Source: Fumia sp045121595 (lineage in GTDB: Bacteria; Bacillota; Clostridia; Oscillospirales; Ruminococcaceae). Taken from it: a stretch of DNA of 64,000 nt. Below the pieces are notes generated by a model. That model was not told where the DNA came from, made no database searches, and saw only the letters and a list, made by a program, of their open reading frames with translations. Both the position numbers and the translations under genes were made by a program. The stretch is taken from NCBI GenBank assembly GCA_045121595.1, contig JBGVGI010000003.1, positions 62,001 through 126,000 on the forward strand. The letters run 5' to 3'. Below are positions 40,770-48,461 of this stretch, piece by piece. Position 1 is the stretch's first letter. Each line of letters begins with the position of its first letter.

Positions 40770-40799
40770 AAAAAAGCTCCGAAATTTTCGGAGCTTTTT
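40770..40799 (-). terminator. Terminator of the GGGtGRT gene
   Basis: AAAAGCTCCGAAA-ATTTCGGAGCTTTTTT hairpin with a T run on the minus strand. The A-rich arm also allows termination on the plus strand for the 45-residue gene. Confidence 0.88.
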
Positions 40800-40807
40800 C
40801 ATTACAA

Positions 40808-41806
40808 TTATTTGTTTGCTTCTTCAACTGCAACAGCACAAGCAACTGTCATACCAACCATGGGGTTGTTACCTGCACCGATAAGACCCATCATTTCAAC
40901 GTGAGCGGGAACGGAAGAAGAACCTGCAAACTGAGCGTCACCGTGCATACGACCCATTGTGTCTGTAAGACCATAGGAAGCAGGACCTGCAGCAACGTTA
41001 TCGGGATGCAAGGTACGGCCTGTACCACCACCGGAAGCAACGGAGAAGTATTTCTTGCCGTTTTCCAAAGCCCATTTCTTGTAAGTTCCTGCAACGGGGT
41101 GCTGGAAACGAGTGGGGTTAGTGGAGTTACCTGTGATAGATACGTCAGCTTTTTCGTGAATCATGATAGCAACGCCTTCGGAAACGTCGTTAGCACCGTA
41201 GCAACGAACTTTAGCTTTGTCGCCGTCGGAGTAAGCTTTTTCACGAACGATTTTGAGATTGCCTGTAGCAAAGTCATATTCAGTTTCAACGTAAGTAAAG
41301 CCGTTGATTCTGGAGATAATCATAGCAGCGTCTTTACCAAGACCGTTGAGAATAACTCTAAGGGGTTTCTTTCTTGCTTTGTTAGCTGTTCTTGCGATAC
41401 CGATAGCACCTTCAGCAGCAGCGAAGGATTCGTGACCTGCAAGGAAGCAGAAGCAGTCTGTTTCTTCTCTCAAAAGCATAGCGCCGAGGTTACCGTGGCC
41501 AAGACCAACAGCACGCTGTTCAGCAACAGAACCGGGGATGCAGAAAGCCTGCAAGCCGATACCGATAGCTTCAGCAGCATCAGCAGCTTTTTTGATACCT
41601 TTTTTGAGTGCAACGCCAACGCCAAGAGTATATGCCCAGGAAGCATTTTCAAATGCGATAGGCTGTACACCTTTAACGATAGCTTCAACGTCGATACCTT
41701 TTTCAAGGCAGTAATCTCTTACTTCATCGAGAGATTTAAAGCCGTATTCAGCAAGACATGCCTCGATTTTAGGCATTCTTCTTTCCTGACCTTCAAATTT
41801 AGCCAT
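40808..41806 (-). CDS. GGGtGRT protein
   Basis: 332-residue cytosolic protein of the GGGtGRT family, named after the motif seen here as SGGGTGRTLHPDNVAAGP near residue 250. The C-terminal LIGAGNNPMVGMTVACAVAV and the central RVILNGLGKDAAMIISRING are highly regular. No catalytic function is established for the family. It always seems to accompany a NifU-like scaffold gene, as here (15 bp upstream), so a role with Fe-S clusters or sulfur chemistry is plausible. GGGAGG precedes the ATG. Confidence 0.88.
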   Translation of the reverse strand: MAKFEGQERRMPKIEACLAEYGFKSLDEVRDYCLEKGIDVEAIVKGVQPIAFENASWAYTLGVGVALKKGIKKAADAAEAIGIGLQAFCIPGSVAEQRAVGLGHGNLGAMLLREETDCFCFLAGHESFAAAEGAIGIARTANKARKKPLRVILNGLGKDAAMIISRINGFTYVETEYDFATGNLKIVREKAYSDGDKAKVRCYGANDVSEGVAIMIHEKADVSITGNSTNPTRFQHPVAGTYKKWALENGKKYFSVASGGGTGRTLHPDNVAAGPASYGLTDTMGRMHGDAQFAGSSSVPAHVEMMGLIGAGNNPMVGMTVACAVAVEEANK

Positions 41807-41821
41807 AACAGTAAACCTCCC

Positions 41822-42511
41822 TTATTCTTCTCTGGGGTCGATATGTTTGTAACCTTCATAACGACCGTAAGTGCCGATGTTGTTTTCGTAAGCTTCTTTG
41901 GGGTCTTTGCCGTGACGGATGTCTTCGAGCATTTTGCCAAGTCTTACGAATTTATAACCGCAAACTTCGTTGTCTTCATCAACAGCGATTTTGAGGATAT
42001 AACCTTCTGCCATTTCGAGGTAACGTACACCTTTAGCTCCTGTGGAGAAGATTGTACCAACCTGAGAACGGAGTCCTTTACCGAGGTCTTCAAGACCTGC
42101 GCCAACGGGCAAACCGTCTTCGGAGAAAGCAGTCTGAGTTCTGCCGTATACAATCTGCAAGAAGAGTTCTCTCATAGCAACGTTGATAGCGTCACAAACG
42201 AGGTCAGTGTTAAGAGCTTCTAAAAGTGTTTTACCAGGCAAGATTTCACCAGCCATAGCAGCAGAGTGAGTCATACCGGAACAACCGAGAGTTTCAACGA
42301 GTGCTTCTTCGATGATACCGTTTTTAACGTTAAGTGTAAGTTTGCAGCAACCCTGCTGAGGAGCACACCAGCCCACACCGTGAGTCAAACCGGAAATATC
42401 CTTTACGTCATACGCTTTTACCCATCTGCCTTCTTCGGGAATGGGAGCAGGACCGTGTTTAGGGCCTTTAGCGATAGGACACATTCTCTCAACTTCATGA
42501 GAATACATCAT
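41822..42511 (-). CDS. NifU-like iron-sulfur cluster assembly scaffold-family protein
   Basis: 229 residues. The family fold is suggested by GWCAPQQGCCKLTLNVKNGI and ETLGCSGMTHSAAMAGEIL, with Cys residues placed as in IscU/NifU N-terminal scaffolds. An unusual C-terminal extension follows from about residue 120. The start ATG at 42511 has AAAGGA 9 bases upstream. Forms a two-gene operon with the GGGtGRT gene. It has no isc/suf/nif neighbours, so it is not an ordinary Fe-S assembly locus. Confidence 0.8.
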   Translation of the reverse strand: MMYSHEVERMCPIAKGPKHGPAPIPEEGRWVKAYDVKDISGLTHGVGWCAPQQGCCKLTLNVKNGIIEEALVETLGCSGMTHSAAMAGEILPGKTLLEALNTDLVCDAINVAMRELFLQIVYGRTQTAFSEDGLPVGAGLEDLGKGLRSQVGTIFSTGAKGVRYLEMAEGYILKIAVDEDNEVCGYKFVRLGKMLEDIRHGKDPKEAYENNIGTYGRYEGYKHIDPREE

Positions 42512-42551
42512 ATTTATCATTCCTTTCAAAATTATATGCCTTTTTCAGGAT

Positions 42552-42578
42552 CGGAACGACACACAGGTCGTTCCCTAC
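42552..42578 (-). repeat. REP element A (intergenic array)
   Basis: Full 27-bp copy identical to the REPs in the RAYT gene, GTAG end at 42578. Lies about 40 bp upstream of the NifU-like start, so it is in the leader of that operon. Confidence 0.88.
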
Positions 42579-42632
42579 AAGCCTTCTCCAGTGGGAGAAG
42601 GGGGACCGCTTGCGGTGGATGAGGTGTAACAC
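42579..42632. repeat. Mosaic of small hairpins between REP copies
   Basis: CTTCTCC-AGTG-GGAGAAG (42583-42600) and ACCGC-TT-GCGGT (42605-42616) hairpins followed by GGATGAGGTG. These resemble other short intergenic repeats of gut Clostridia, but only one copy occurs here. Confidence 0.5.
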
Positions 42633-42636
42633 TCAA

Positions 42637-42651
42637 CCACACAGGTCGTTC
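42637..42651 (-). repeat. REP fragment B
   Basis: CACACAGGTCGTTC, the loop and 3' arm of the REP (plus-strand reading). Truncated copy without GTAG. Confidence 0.7.
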
Positions 42652-42656
42652 ATAAT

Positions 42657-42678
42657 CGGAACGACACACAGGTCGTTC
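42657..42678 (-). repeat. REP fragment C
   Basis: CGGAACGACACACAGGTCGT TC: both hairpin arms are intact except for the outermost bases at one end, but the GTAG end is replaced by AT. Confidence 0.8.
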
Positions 42679-42683
42679 ATAGT

Positions 42684-42710
42684 CGGAACGACACACAGGT
42701 CGTTCCCTAC
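42684..42710 (-). repeat. REP element D (intergenic array)
   Basis: Full 27-bp copy with the GTAG end at 42710, the same direction as A, B and C. Lies directly after the gapA terminator. Confidence 0.88.
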
Positions 42711-42713
42711 TTT

Positions 42714-42746
42714 AAAAAAATGTGCTGCCGCTTTCGTGACAGCACA
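42714..42746 (-). terminator. gapA terminator
   Basis: TGTGCTGTCACG-AAAG-CGGCAGCACA hairpin (one mismatch) followed by TTTTTTT on the minus strand, 17 bp after the gapA stop. Confidence 0.88.
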
Positions 42747-42763
42747 TCTTAGAATTCTTACAA

Positions 42764-43780
42764 TTAAGCGAGTTCAGCAAAATATTTGATTGTTCTTACC
42801 ATCTGGCTTGTGTAAGAGTTTTCGTTATCGTACCAGGAAACAACCTGTACTTCATATGTGTCATCGTCGATTTTAGCAACCATTGTCTGAGTAGCATCGA
42901 ACAAAGAACCATATGTGATACCGATGATGTCGGAAGAAACGAGTTCTTCTTCAGTGTAACCAAAGGAAGCAGAAGAAGCAGCTTTCATAGCAGCGTTGAT
43001 GCCTTCTTTAGTAACGTCTTTACCTTTAACTACAGCAACGAGGATTGTTGTAGAACCGGTGGGAACGGGAACACGCTGAGCAGAACCGATGAGTTTGCCG
43101 TTGAGTTCGGTAATTACAAGACCGATAGCTTTTGCAGCACCTGTGGAGTTAGGAACGATGTTAACTGCAGCAGCACGAGCACGACGAAGGTCGCCTTTTC
43201 TGTGAGGACCATCGAGAACCATCTGGTCGCCTGTGAAAGCGTGGATAGTAGACATGATACCAGCCTGGATGGGAGCGTAATCGTTAAGAGCTTTAGCCAT
43301 AGGAGCCAAGCAGTTTGTTGTACAGGAAGCAGCGGAGATGATTTTGTCATCAGCTGTAAGTGTATTTTCGTTTACGCTGAATACAACTGTGGGAAGGTCG
43401 TTACCTGCGGGAGCAGAGATAACAACTTTCTTAGCACCTGCATCGATGTGAGCCTGAGATTTTTCTTTGGAGCAATAGAAACCTGTGCACTCCAAAACTA
43501 CGTCAACGTCAAGTTCGCCCCAGGGCAAATCTTTAGCGTCTTTTTCTGCATAGATTTTGATTGTTTTACCATCAACTGTGATGGAATCTTCACCAGCTAC
43601 TACTGTATCTGCCAAAGCGTATCTGCCCTGTGCAGAGTCGTATTTGAGCAAGTGAGCGAGCATTTTGGGGCTTGTGAGGTCGTTGATAGCAACGATTTCA
43701 TAACCCTCTGCGCCAAACATCTGGCGGAATGCCAAACGGCCAATGCGGCCAAAGCCATTGATTGCAACTTTTACTGCCAT
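42764..43780 (-). CDS. gapA: Type I glyceraldehyde-3-phosphate dehydrogenase
   Basis: Glycolytic NAD-dependent enzyme, 338 residues, that oxidises glyceraldehyde-3-phosphate to 1,3-bisphosphoglycerate. NAD motif INGFGRIGRL is at residues 7-16, the catalytic Cys in SAASCTTNCLAPM near 155, and VPVPTGSTTILV and SWYDNENSYTSQM near the C-terminus. Single-gene unit with its own promoter and terminator. GGAGG precedes the ATG. Confidence 0.98.
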   Translation of the reverse strand: MAVKVAINGFGRIGRLAFRQMFGAEGYEIVAINDLTSPKMLAHLLKYDSAQGRYALADTVVAGEDSITVDGKTIKIYAEKDAKDLPWGELDVDVVLECTGFYCSKEKSQAHIDAGAKKVVISAPAGNDLPTVVFSVNENTLTADDKIISAASCTTNCLAPMAKALNDYAPIQAGIMSTIHAFTGDQMVLDGPHRKGDLRRARAAAVNIVPNSTGAAKAIGLVITELNGKLIGSAQRVPVPTGSTTILVAVVKGKDVTKEGINAAMKAASSASFGYTEEELVSSDIIGITYGSLFDATQTMVAKIDDDTYEVQVVSWYDNENSYTSQMVRTIKYFAELA

Positions 43781-43813
43781 AATAATAAACCTCCAAAAAT
43801 TTATTCTGTTACT

Positions 43814-43842
43814 ATTTTATACCATTTTGAAAAAAAATACAA
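43814..43842 (-). promoter_or_regulatory. gapA promoter
   Basis: TTGTAT (43842-43837), 17-bp spacer, TAAAAT (43819-43814) on the minus strand. Confidence 0.7.
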
Positions 43843-43984
43843 GCCTTTGTTACAAATTTAACATTATAAAAGTATTAAATTTTTCACAAGAAAATCATCG
43901 GTTTTTTGTGAATTTCTTCCCATTTTTCAAAAAAACGTCCTTTTTTGCTCAAAATATGCTATAATTATAGCGGAGGAATAAATT

Positions 43985-44842
43985 ATGCGTTTTAAAAGAG
44001 TATACGTTGAAATCGGAAATATATGCAATTTAAACTGCAGTTTTTGCAGTGAAGTTAAAAGAGAAAAGCGACAGATGACAGTTTCGGAGTTTTCTCATAT
44101 CGCAAAGGAGGTAAAACCCTTTTGCGACTATCTCTATTTTCATATAAAGGGCGAACCGCTTTTGCATCCGCACCTGTCCGAGTTTTTTGATATCGCAGAA
44201 GAATATAATTTCCTCATAAACATAACCACAAACGGCACTCTTTTAGATAAAACGGGCGATATGATACTTTCAAAAAAAGCTTTAAGGCAGATAAACATCT
44301 CGCTTCATTCCTTCCCCGCCCATAAAATGGACGGATATTTAAGTACCGTTTTAAACTTTTCCAAAAAAGCAAGTCTTGAGCATAAAAAATACGTGGTTTT
44401 AAGGTTCTGGAACCTTGACAACACACGTAAAACGGATAAAGCTTCCCTTGATATGCTTAACAAAATCAAGGAGTATTTTAACTTTGAGGGCGACCTTTTT
44501 GAAGCTATGAAAGGCAGAAGCGTTATGCTTGAAAAAGGAATTTTCATAAGCTTTGAAGAGGAGTTTGAGTGGCCGAGCCTTGAAAACCCGTTTATCTCCG
44601 ATACGGGTATCTGCTACGGCACACGAAATATGCTCGGCATCTTAGCAGACGGGACAGTTACGCCCTGTTGCCTTGATGCAAACGGCGAAGCGCCTTTGGG
44701 TAACGTCTTCAAAACCCCACTTGCCGATATGATGGAGAATATTGATAAAATAGCCTTTAACCTCACAAACCGTCATATCGACTTAGAATTATGTAAACGT
44801 TGCTCCTATCGGACAAGATTTGACAAAATAAAAATTGTTTAA
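43985..44842 (+). CDS. Radical SAM protein with SPASM-like C-terminus
   Basis: 285-residue radical SAM enzyme. The N-terminal cluster motif CNLNCSFC at residues 13-20 binds the 4Fe-4S-SAM site. HIKGEPLLHPHL and TTNGTLL are the usual barrel motifs. The C-terminal Cys residues in ICYGTRNMLGILADGTVTPC C and ELCKRCSY form a SPASM-like auxiliary-cluster region. GGAGG precedes the ATG and TATAAT lies at 43960-43965. No peptide-precursor gene is adjacent, so its substrate is unknown. It may be an anaerobic sulfatase-maturase-like or a peptide/RNA-modifying enzyme. Confidence 0.82.
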   Translation: MRFKRVYVEIGNICNLNCSFCSEVKREKRQMTVSEFSHIAKEVKPFCDYLYFHIKGEPLLHPHLSEFFDIAEEYNFLINITTNGTLLDKTGDMILSKKALRQINISLHSFPAHKMDGYLSTVLNFSKKASLEHKKYVVLRFWNLDNTRKTDKASLDMLNKIKEYFNFEGDLFEAMKGRSVMLEKGIFISFEEEFEWPSLENPFISDTGICYGTRNMLGILADGTVTPCCLDANGEAPLGNVFKTPLADMMENIDKIAFNLTNRHIDLELCKRCSYRTRFDKIKIV

Positions 44843-44896
44843 ACCCGACCACAGCCAAAGCACTTTTAAAAAGCTTTTGGTTTGGTTTTATATAAT

Positions 44897-44925
44897 TTAC
44901 TTTATTTTACTTTATTTTACTTTGT
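44897..44925. repeat. Three tandem 10-bp TTTACTTTAT units
   Basis: TTTACTTTAT is repeated about three times (the last one ends in TTTACTTTG). A simple-sequence tract in the 3' region of the radical SAM gene. Confidence 0.6.
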
Positions 44926-44990
44926 GCATTGTTTACACAGGAATACACATTGTTTACACAAAAATCCCCATTCTTTACACAGAAATCCCC
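44926..44990. repeat. Three 21-22-bp repeats with TTTACACA core
   Basis: CATTGTTTACACAGGAATACA, CATTGTTTACACAAAAATCCC and CATTCTTTACACAGAAATCCC are consecutive and vary at a few positions. They stand between the radical SAM stop and a terminator. Function unknown. Confidence 0.7.
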
Positions 44991-45021
44991 TACCCGAAAT
45001 CGGGTGGGGGTTAATTTTTTA
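44988..45021 (+). terminator. Radical SAM gene terminator
   Basis: CCCCTACCCGA-AA-TCGGGTGGGG hairpin (one G-U or mismatch) followed by TTAATTTTTT on the plus strand, about 150 bp after the stop. Confidence 0.75.
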
Positions 45022-45045
45022 TAATTCTTATGTAAAAAGTCAGGT

Positions 45046-46743
45046 TTAGTCGTTGTCGAGGTCGCTTAACTGCCAACCGTAGGTTGAAGCTTTTCTGTAA
45101 GTATAATCGTCGATTTCGCCACGGCGGTGAAGCTCGTCAAACGCTTCCTGATTGGTGGCATAGGTGCCGTGAGTCCACAAATTAAGCCCACGTTCAAGCT
45201 TATCGTAGTCGATACCGAAGGAAACCTTTTCATCACTCGAAGAAGCCGCAGAAGGCGTATTGTCGTACACGTGAACGCGGTGCTTTGCATCAACTGCATC
45301 CATAAAGTGGTTACGCTCGGAAATATAAGCTTTTGCATTCTCCTTGTCAGTTTGGATAGCATCGTTAAACATACCCTTAAAGTACTGTGAGAATTCAAAT
45401 TCATCGCTTTCCTCAACGTCGTAGTAAACACGTGCAAGTTCGTCACCCGACCAGAACAAAAGGTACGGCGGTTTGTCCCAGAATTTCATCAAAACGTCGG
45501 AGAAAGCATTGTAATCGTCAAGAACTGAAACGTCACTTTCGTAAACGCCCTCCTCAGCACCATCCTCCGTATATACGTTGAAGTAAACCTGCGGGATATC
45601 AACGTAAGTAATCTTTGAAGTCAGAAGCTTATGCAGTTTAAAAGCGATGGCATTTTCGTTTTCAAACTCACCCTTTATCTGCATTGAACGGAAGAAGGAA
45701 ATTGCATCGTTTTGCTTTAAAAGGCTTCCGATTTTATATTCATTATAAAGCGCACGTTTTTTCTTTGCGTACATTTTTGCATATTTTTTCTTGTTGAAAT
45801 TCTTGAGATAAAAACTCGCAATAATGGAAAAAACCGCATAAAGACCGAGCCACACTCCCGCTATTTGGGAAGAAACGTTATCATTTCCGTCCACGGCAAA
45901 GAGGAAAATGGTTGAAAGCACAAGGAAGAAAATCCACACAAGACGGCTTGACCATTTCTTTTTGCTGATAATTTTCTCCTCGGCATGGTCAAGACGCCAG
46001 TAAAGGTTTTCTGCAAGTGGCGGAAGGGATTTTTCAAGTTCTTCCATCTTCTTTTCAAAATCCTTTATACTGTCAATATATTTTTTGAACTCGTCTTCAA
46101 ACTCTTTTGCTTCCGCGGTTTTTTCAAAACAAACGATATGGTTTTCGGTTTTGGGGAAGGTAACTCCCCTCTCCTCGCAGTATCTTATACGATGCTTTAA
46201 AAACACTCTTGCAAGGTAGCAAAGGGGGTCTTCCTCGGGGTACCAGTAAAGTGCCGTATCAAACCAGCCCATACGGGTACACGCTTCGGCATACGCCTTT
46301 TTGGACTCGGTGGTAAGATAACCCTTTTCGAGTGCCATACCGAAAAAATAAGCTGCCATAGACTCGGAGCGTTTGATATCGGTACCTCTGTAATTCCCCT
46401 CACGTCTATCGTAGATACAACCTAAAATATATGAAGCGTATCCTGCCGATTTTGATGAGCCGTAAGCCGCCCTTGTAAGGTTATAAACAAGCTTGTCGCC
46501 CACGTCAAGGCGTTTGAAGTCAAAAGCCCCTGTTTTGACGTTGTTATTGATATAGACGTCAATATAATGAGAAAATATATCATCTTTTGAGAAAGGAGCG
46601 TCCTTGTATTCCTCCATAGCTTCGTAAAGGTCAACAAGCTCATCTGCATAAAACCCGTTATTAAGTCCTCTTTCATTATATATATCAGGTTCAGGGTCCC
46701 TGCCCAAAAAGATAAGTATTTCCTGGAGATTTTTAAGTTCCAT
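45046..46743 (-). CDS. Membrane protein with Sel1/TPR-like N-terminus, function unknown
   Basis: 565 residues. Residues 80-190 look like helical Sel1/TPR-type repeats (GYASYILGCIYDRREGNY, AAYFFGMALEKGYLT, AEACTRMGWFDTALYWY). A coiled-coil at 212-262 leads into two transmembrane helices at about 268-284 and 293-313. The C-terminal 250 residues are cytosol-like, with a tail (EAFDELHRRGEIDDYTYRKA) resembling a short SHOCT-type segment. The ATG at 46743 has GGAAG 6 bases upstream. Monocistronic after the ilvD terminator. No function recognised. Confidence 0.75.
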   Translation of the reverse strand: MELKNLQEILIFLGRDPEPDIYNERGLNNGFYADELVDLYEAMEEYKDAPFSKDDIFSHYIDVYINNNVKTGAFDFKRLDVGDKLVYNLTRAAYGSSKSAGYASYILGCIYDRREGNYRGTDIKRSESMAAYFFGMALEKGYLTTESKKAYAEACTRMGWFDTALYWYPEEDPLCYLARVFLKHRIRYCEERGVTFPKTENHIVCFEKTAEAKEFEDEFKKYIDSIKDFEKKMEELEKSLPPLAENLYWRLDHAEEKIISKKKWSSRLVWIFFLVLSTIFLFAVDGNDNVSSQIAGVWLGLYAVFSIIASFYLKNFNKKKYAKMYAKKKRALYNEYKIGSLLKQNDAISFFRSMQIKGEFENENAIAFKLHKLLTSKITYVDIPQVYFNVYTEDGAEEGVYESDVSVLDDYNAFSDVLMKFWDKPPYLLFWSGDELARVYYDVEESDEFEFSQYFKGMFNDAIQTDKENAKAYISERNHFMDAVDAKHRVHVYDNTPSAASSSDEKVSFGIDYDKLERGLNLWTHGTYATNQEAFDELHRRGEIDDYTYRKASTYGWQLSDLDND

Positions 46744-46760
46744 GATCATCTTCCTTACTT

Positions 46761-46787
46761 AAAAAGGGCAAACCGAAAGATTTGCCC
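46761..46787 (-). terminator. ilvD terminator
   Basis: GGGCAAATC-TTTC-GGTTTGCCC followed by TTTTT on the minus strand. Confidence 0.88.
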
Positions 46788-46793
46788 ATTTTT

Positions 46794-48449
46794 TTATTTA
46801 CTGTAAACAGCACCACTGGATGCGGAGTTAACAAGTGCAGAATAACGTTTCAAGTAGCCTTTGATATCCCTTGTGAAAGGAACGAAGTTTTCTTTTCTCT
46901 TTGCGATTTCGTCATCGGAAACTAAAAGTGAAATCTGTCTTTCGGGGATGTTGATTTCGATAATATCGCCTTCTTTGACAAGACCGATAAGACCGCCTGA
47001 TGCAGCTTCGGGAGAGATATGACCGATTGCCGCACCCTTTGTAGCACCACTGAAACGTCCGTCAGTGATGAGTGCTACTTCCTTATCAAGACCCATACCA
47101 ACGAGTGAAGCGGTGGGAGCAAGCATTTCCTGCATACCGGGACCACCTTTGGGGCCTTCGTAACGGATAACCACAACGTCACCTGATTTGATTTTACCTG
47201 CGTTTATAGCGTCACAAGCTTCGTTTTCACTGTTAAACACCCTTGCAGGGCCTTTGTGTTTCATCATTTCTTCACATACGGCACCCTGTTTTACAACGCA
47301 TCCGTCGGGAGCGATGTTACCTCTGAGCACTGCGATACCGCCGTCTTTACGGATAGGAGCAGAAACTGTGTGGATAATCTCGCCGTCTGCGTCGGGGATG
47401 TTTGCAAAACGTTCTGTCTGAGTACCCGAAACGGTTAAAACTTCGGTGTTTATAAAGTCGCCTTTTGCGAGTTCTTTCATAACTGCCTGAATACCGCCCA
47501 TTACGTCAAGGTCCTGAATAAACACACTGCTTGCGGGGTTAAGCTTTGCAAGCTGAGGTGTCTTACGGCTTAATTCCTCGATAGTGGTAAGGTCAACGTC
47601 AACCCCTGCTTCGTAAGCGATAGCTAAAATATGCAAAACTGTATTTGTAGAGCAACCGAGTGCCATCTCAGCAGAGAGTGCATTTTTAAGGTTTTCTTTT
47701 GTAAGAATCATGGAAGGAACAATGTTGTTTTCGATAAGGTGCATAACTCTTTCGCCCGTATCCTTCGCAAAACGAATGCGTTTTGAAGAAGTAGCAGGAG
47801 CAGTAGCAGAGCCGGGAAGTGACATACCCATAGCCTCAACAAGACAGTTCATCGAGTTTGCAGTGTACATACCCGAACAAGAACCACATGTAGGACAGGT
47901 GTTATTTTCAAATTCCTTTAAATCACATTCGGTAATTTCACCCGCACTGTAAGCGCCAACTGCTTCAAAGCTTTCAGAAAGGCCAATACGTTTACCTTTT
48001 ACAACACCTGGCTCCATAGGTCCACCGCTGATAAAGATACTGGGAAGGTTAAGTCTTGCAGCGGCAAGCATCATACCTGGAACGATTTTGTCACAGTTCG
48101 GGATAAATACGATACCGTCAAGAGGATGAGCAGTAAGCATAACCTCGATACTGTCGGCAATAAGTTCACGGGAAGCAAGGGAATATTTCATTCCGACGTG
48201 GTTCATAGCAAGACCGTCGCAAACACCAATGGTATGGAATTCAAACGGAATACCACCTGCATTTCTGATACCTGCTTTAACGGCATCAGCTAAAAGACCT
48301 AAATGCATATGGCCGGGAACGTATTCACTTTCTGCACTTACAACGGCAACGAAAGGTTTTTTCATTTCGCTGTCTGTAATGCCCATTGCTTTAAGCAAAG
48401 AACGGTGGGGAGTCCTTGCAGGACCGCTTTTCATCAAATCACTACGCAT
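46794..48449 (-). CDS. ilvD: Dihydroxy-acid dehydratase
   Basis: 551-residue Fe-S dehydratase converting 2,3-dihydroxy-isovalerate and -methylvalerate to the keto acids of Val/Ile synthesis. The Fe-S ligands are in IPNCDKIVPGM and CPTCGSCSGMYTANSM. GRFSGATKGAAIGHISPEA is diagnostic. It is the second gene of a unit that starts with the small membrane protein at 49190. No other ilv genes are in the window. A sugar-acid dehydratase of the same IlvD/Edd family is possible but length and motifs favour IlvD. Confidence 0.95.
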   Translation of the reverse strand: MRSDLMKSGPARTPHRSLLKAMGITDSEMKKPFVAVVSAESEYVPGHMHLGLLADAVKAGIRNAGGIPFEFHTIGVCDGLAMNHVGMKYSLASRELIADSIEVMLTAHPLDGIVFIPNCDKIVPGMMLAAARLNLPSIFISGGPMEPGVVKGKRIGLSESFEAVGAYSAGEITECDLKEFENNTCPTCGSCSGMYTANSMNCLVEAMGMSLPGSATAPATSSKRIRFAKDTGERVMHLIENNIVPSMILTKENLKNALSAEMALGCSTNTVLHILAIAYEAGVDVDLTTIEELSRKTPQLAKLNPASSVFIQDLDVMGGIQAVMKELAKGDFINTEVLTVSGTQTERFANIPDADGEIIHTVSAPIRKDGGIAVLRGNIAPDGCVVKQGAVCEEMMKHKGPARVFNSENEACDAINAGKIKSGDVVVIRYEGPKGGPGMQEMLAPTASLVGMGLDKEVALITDGRFSGATKGAAIGHISPEAASGGLIGLVKEGDIIEINIPERQISLLVSDDEIAKRKENFVPFTRDIKGYLKRYSALVNSASSGAVYSK

Positions 48450-48461
48450 AATTAATCTTCC

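Noticed and set aside
40901..42223. A 440-codon open frame on the plus strand opposite the GGGtGRT and NifU-like genes
   Set aside because: It is rich in Ser, Phe, Cys and Val as expected for the reverse strand of biased coding genes, spans two well-supported genes and their spacer, and has no ribosome site.
44926..44990. Possible CRISPR array
   Set aside because: The units are contiguous without spacers of constant length, only three copies exist, and no cas genes are in the window.
44926..44990. Possible DnaA-box cluster or replication origin
   Set aside because: The TTTACACA core differs from the consensus TTATCCACA and no dnaA, dnaN or plasmid rep gene is nearby.
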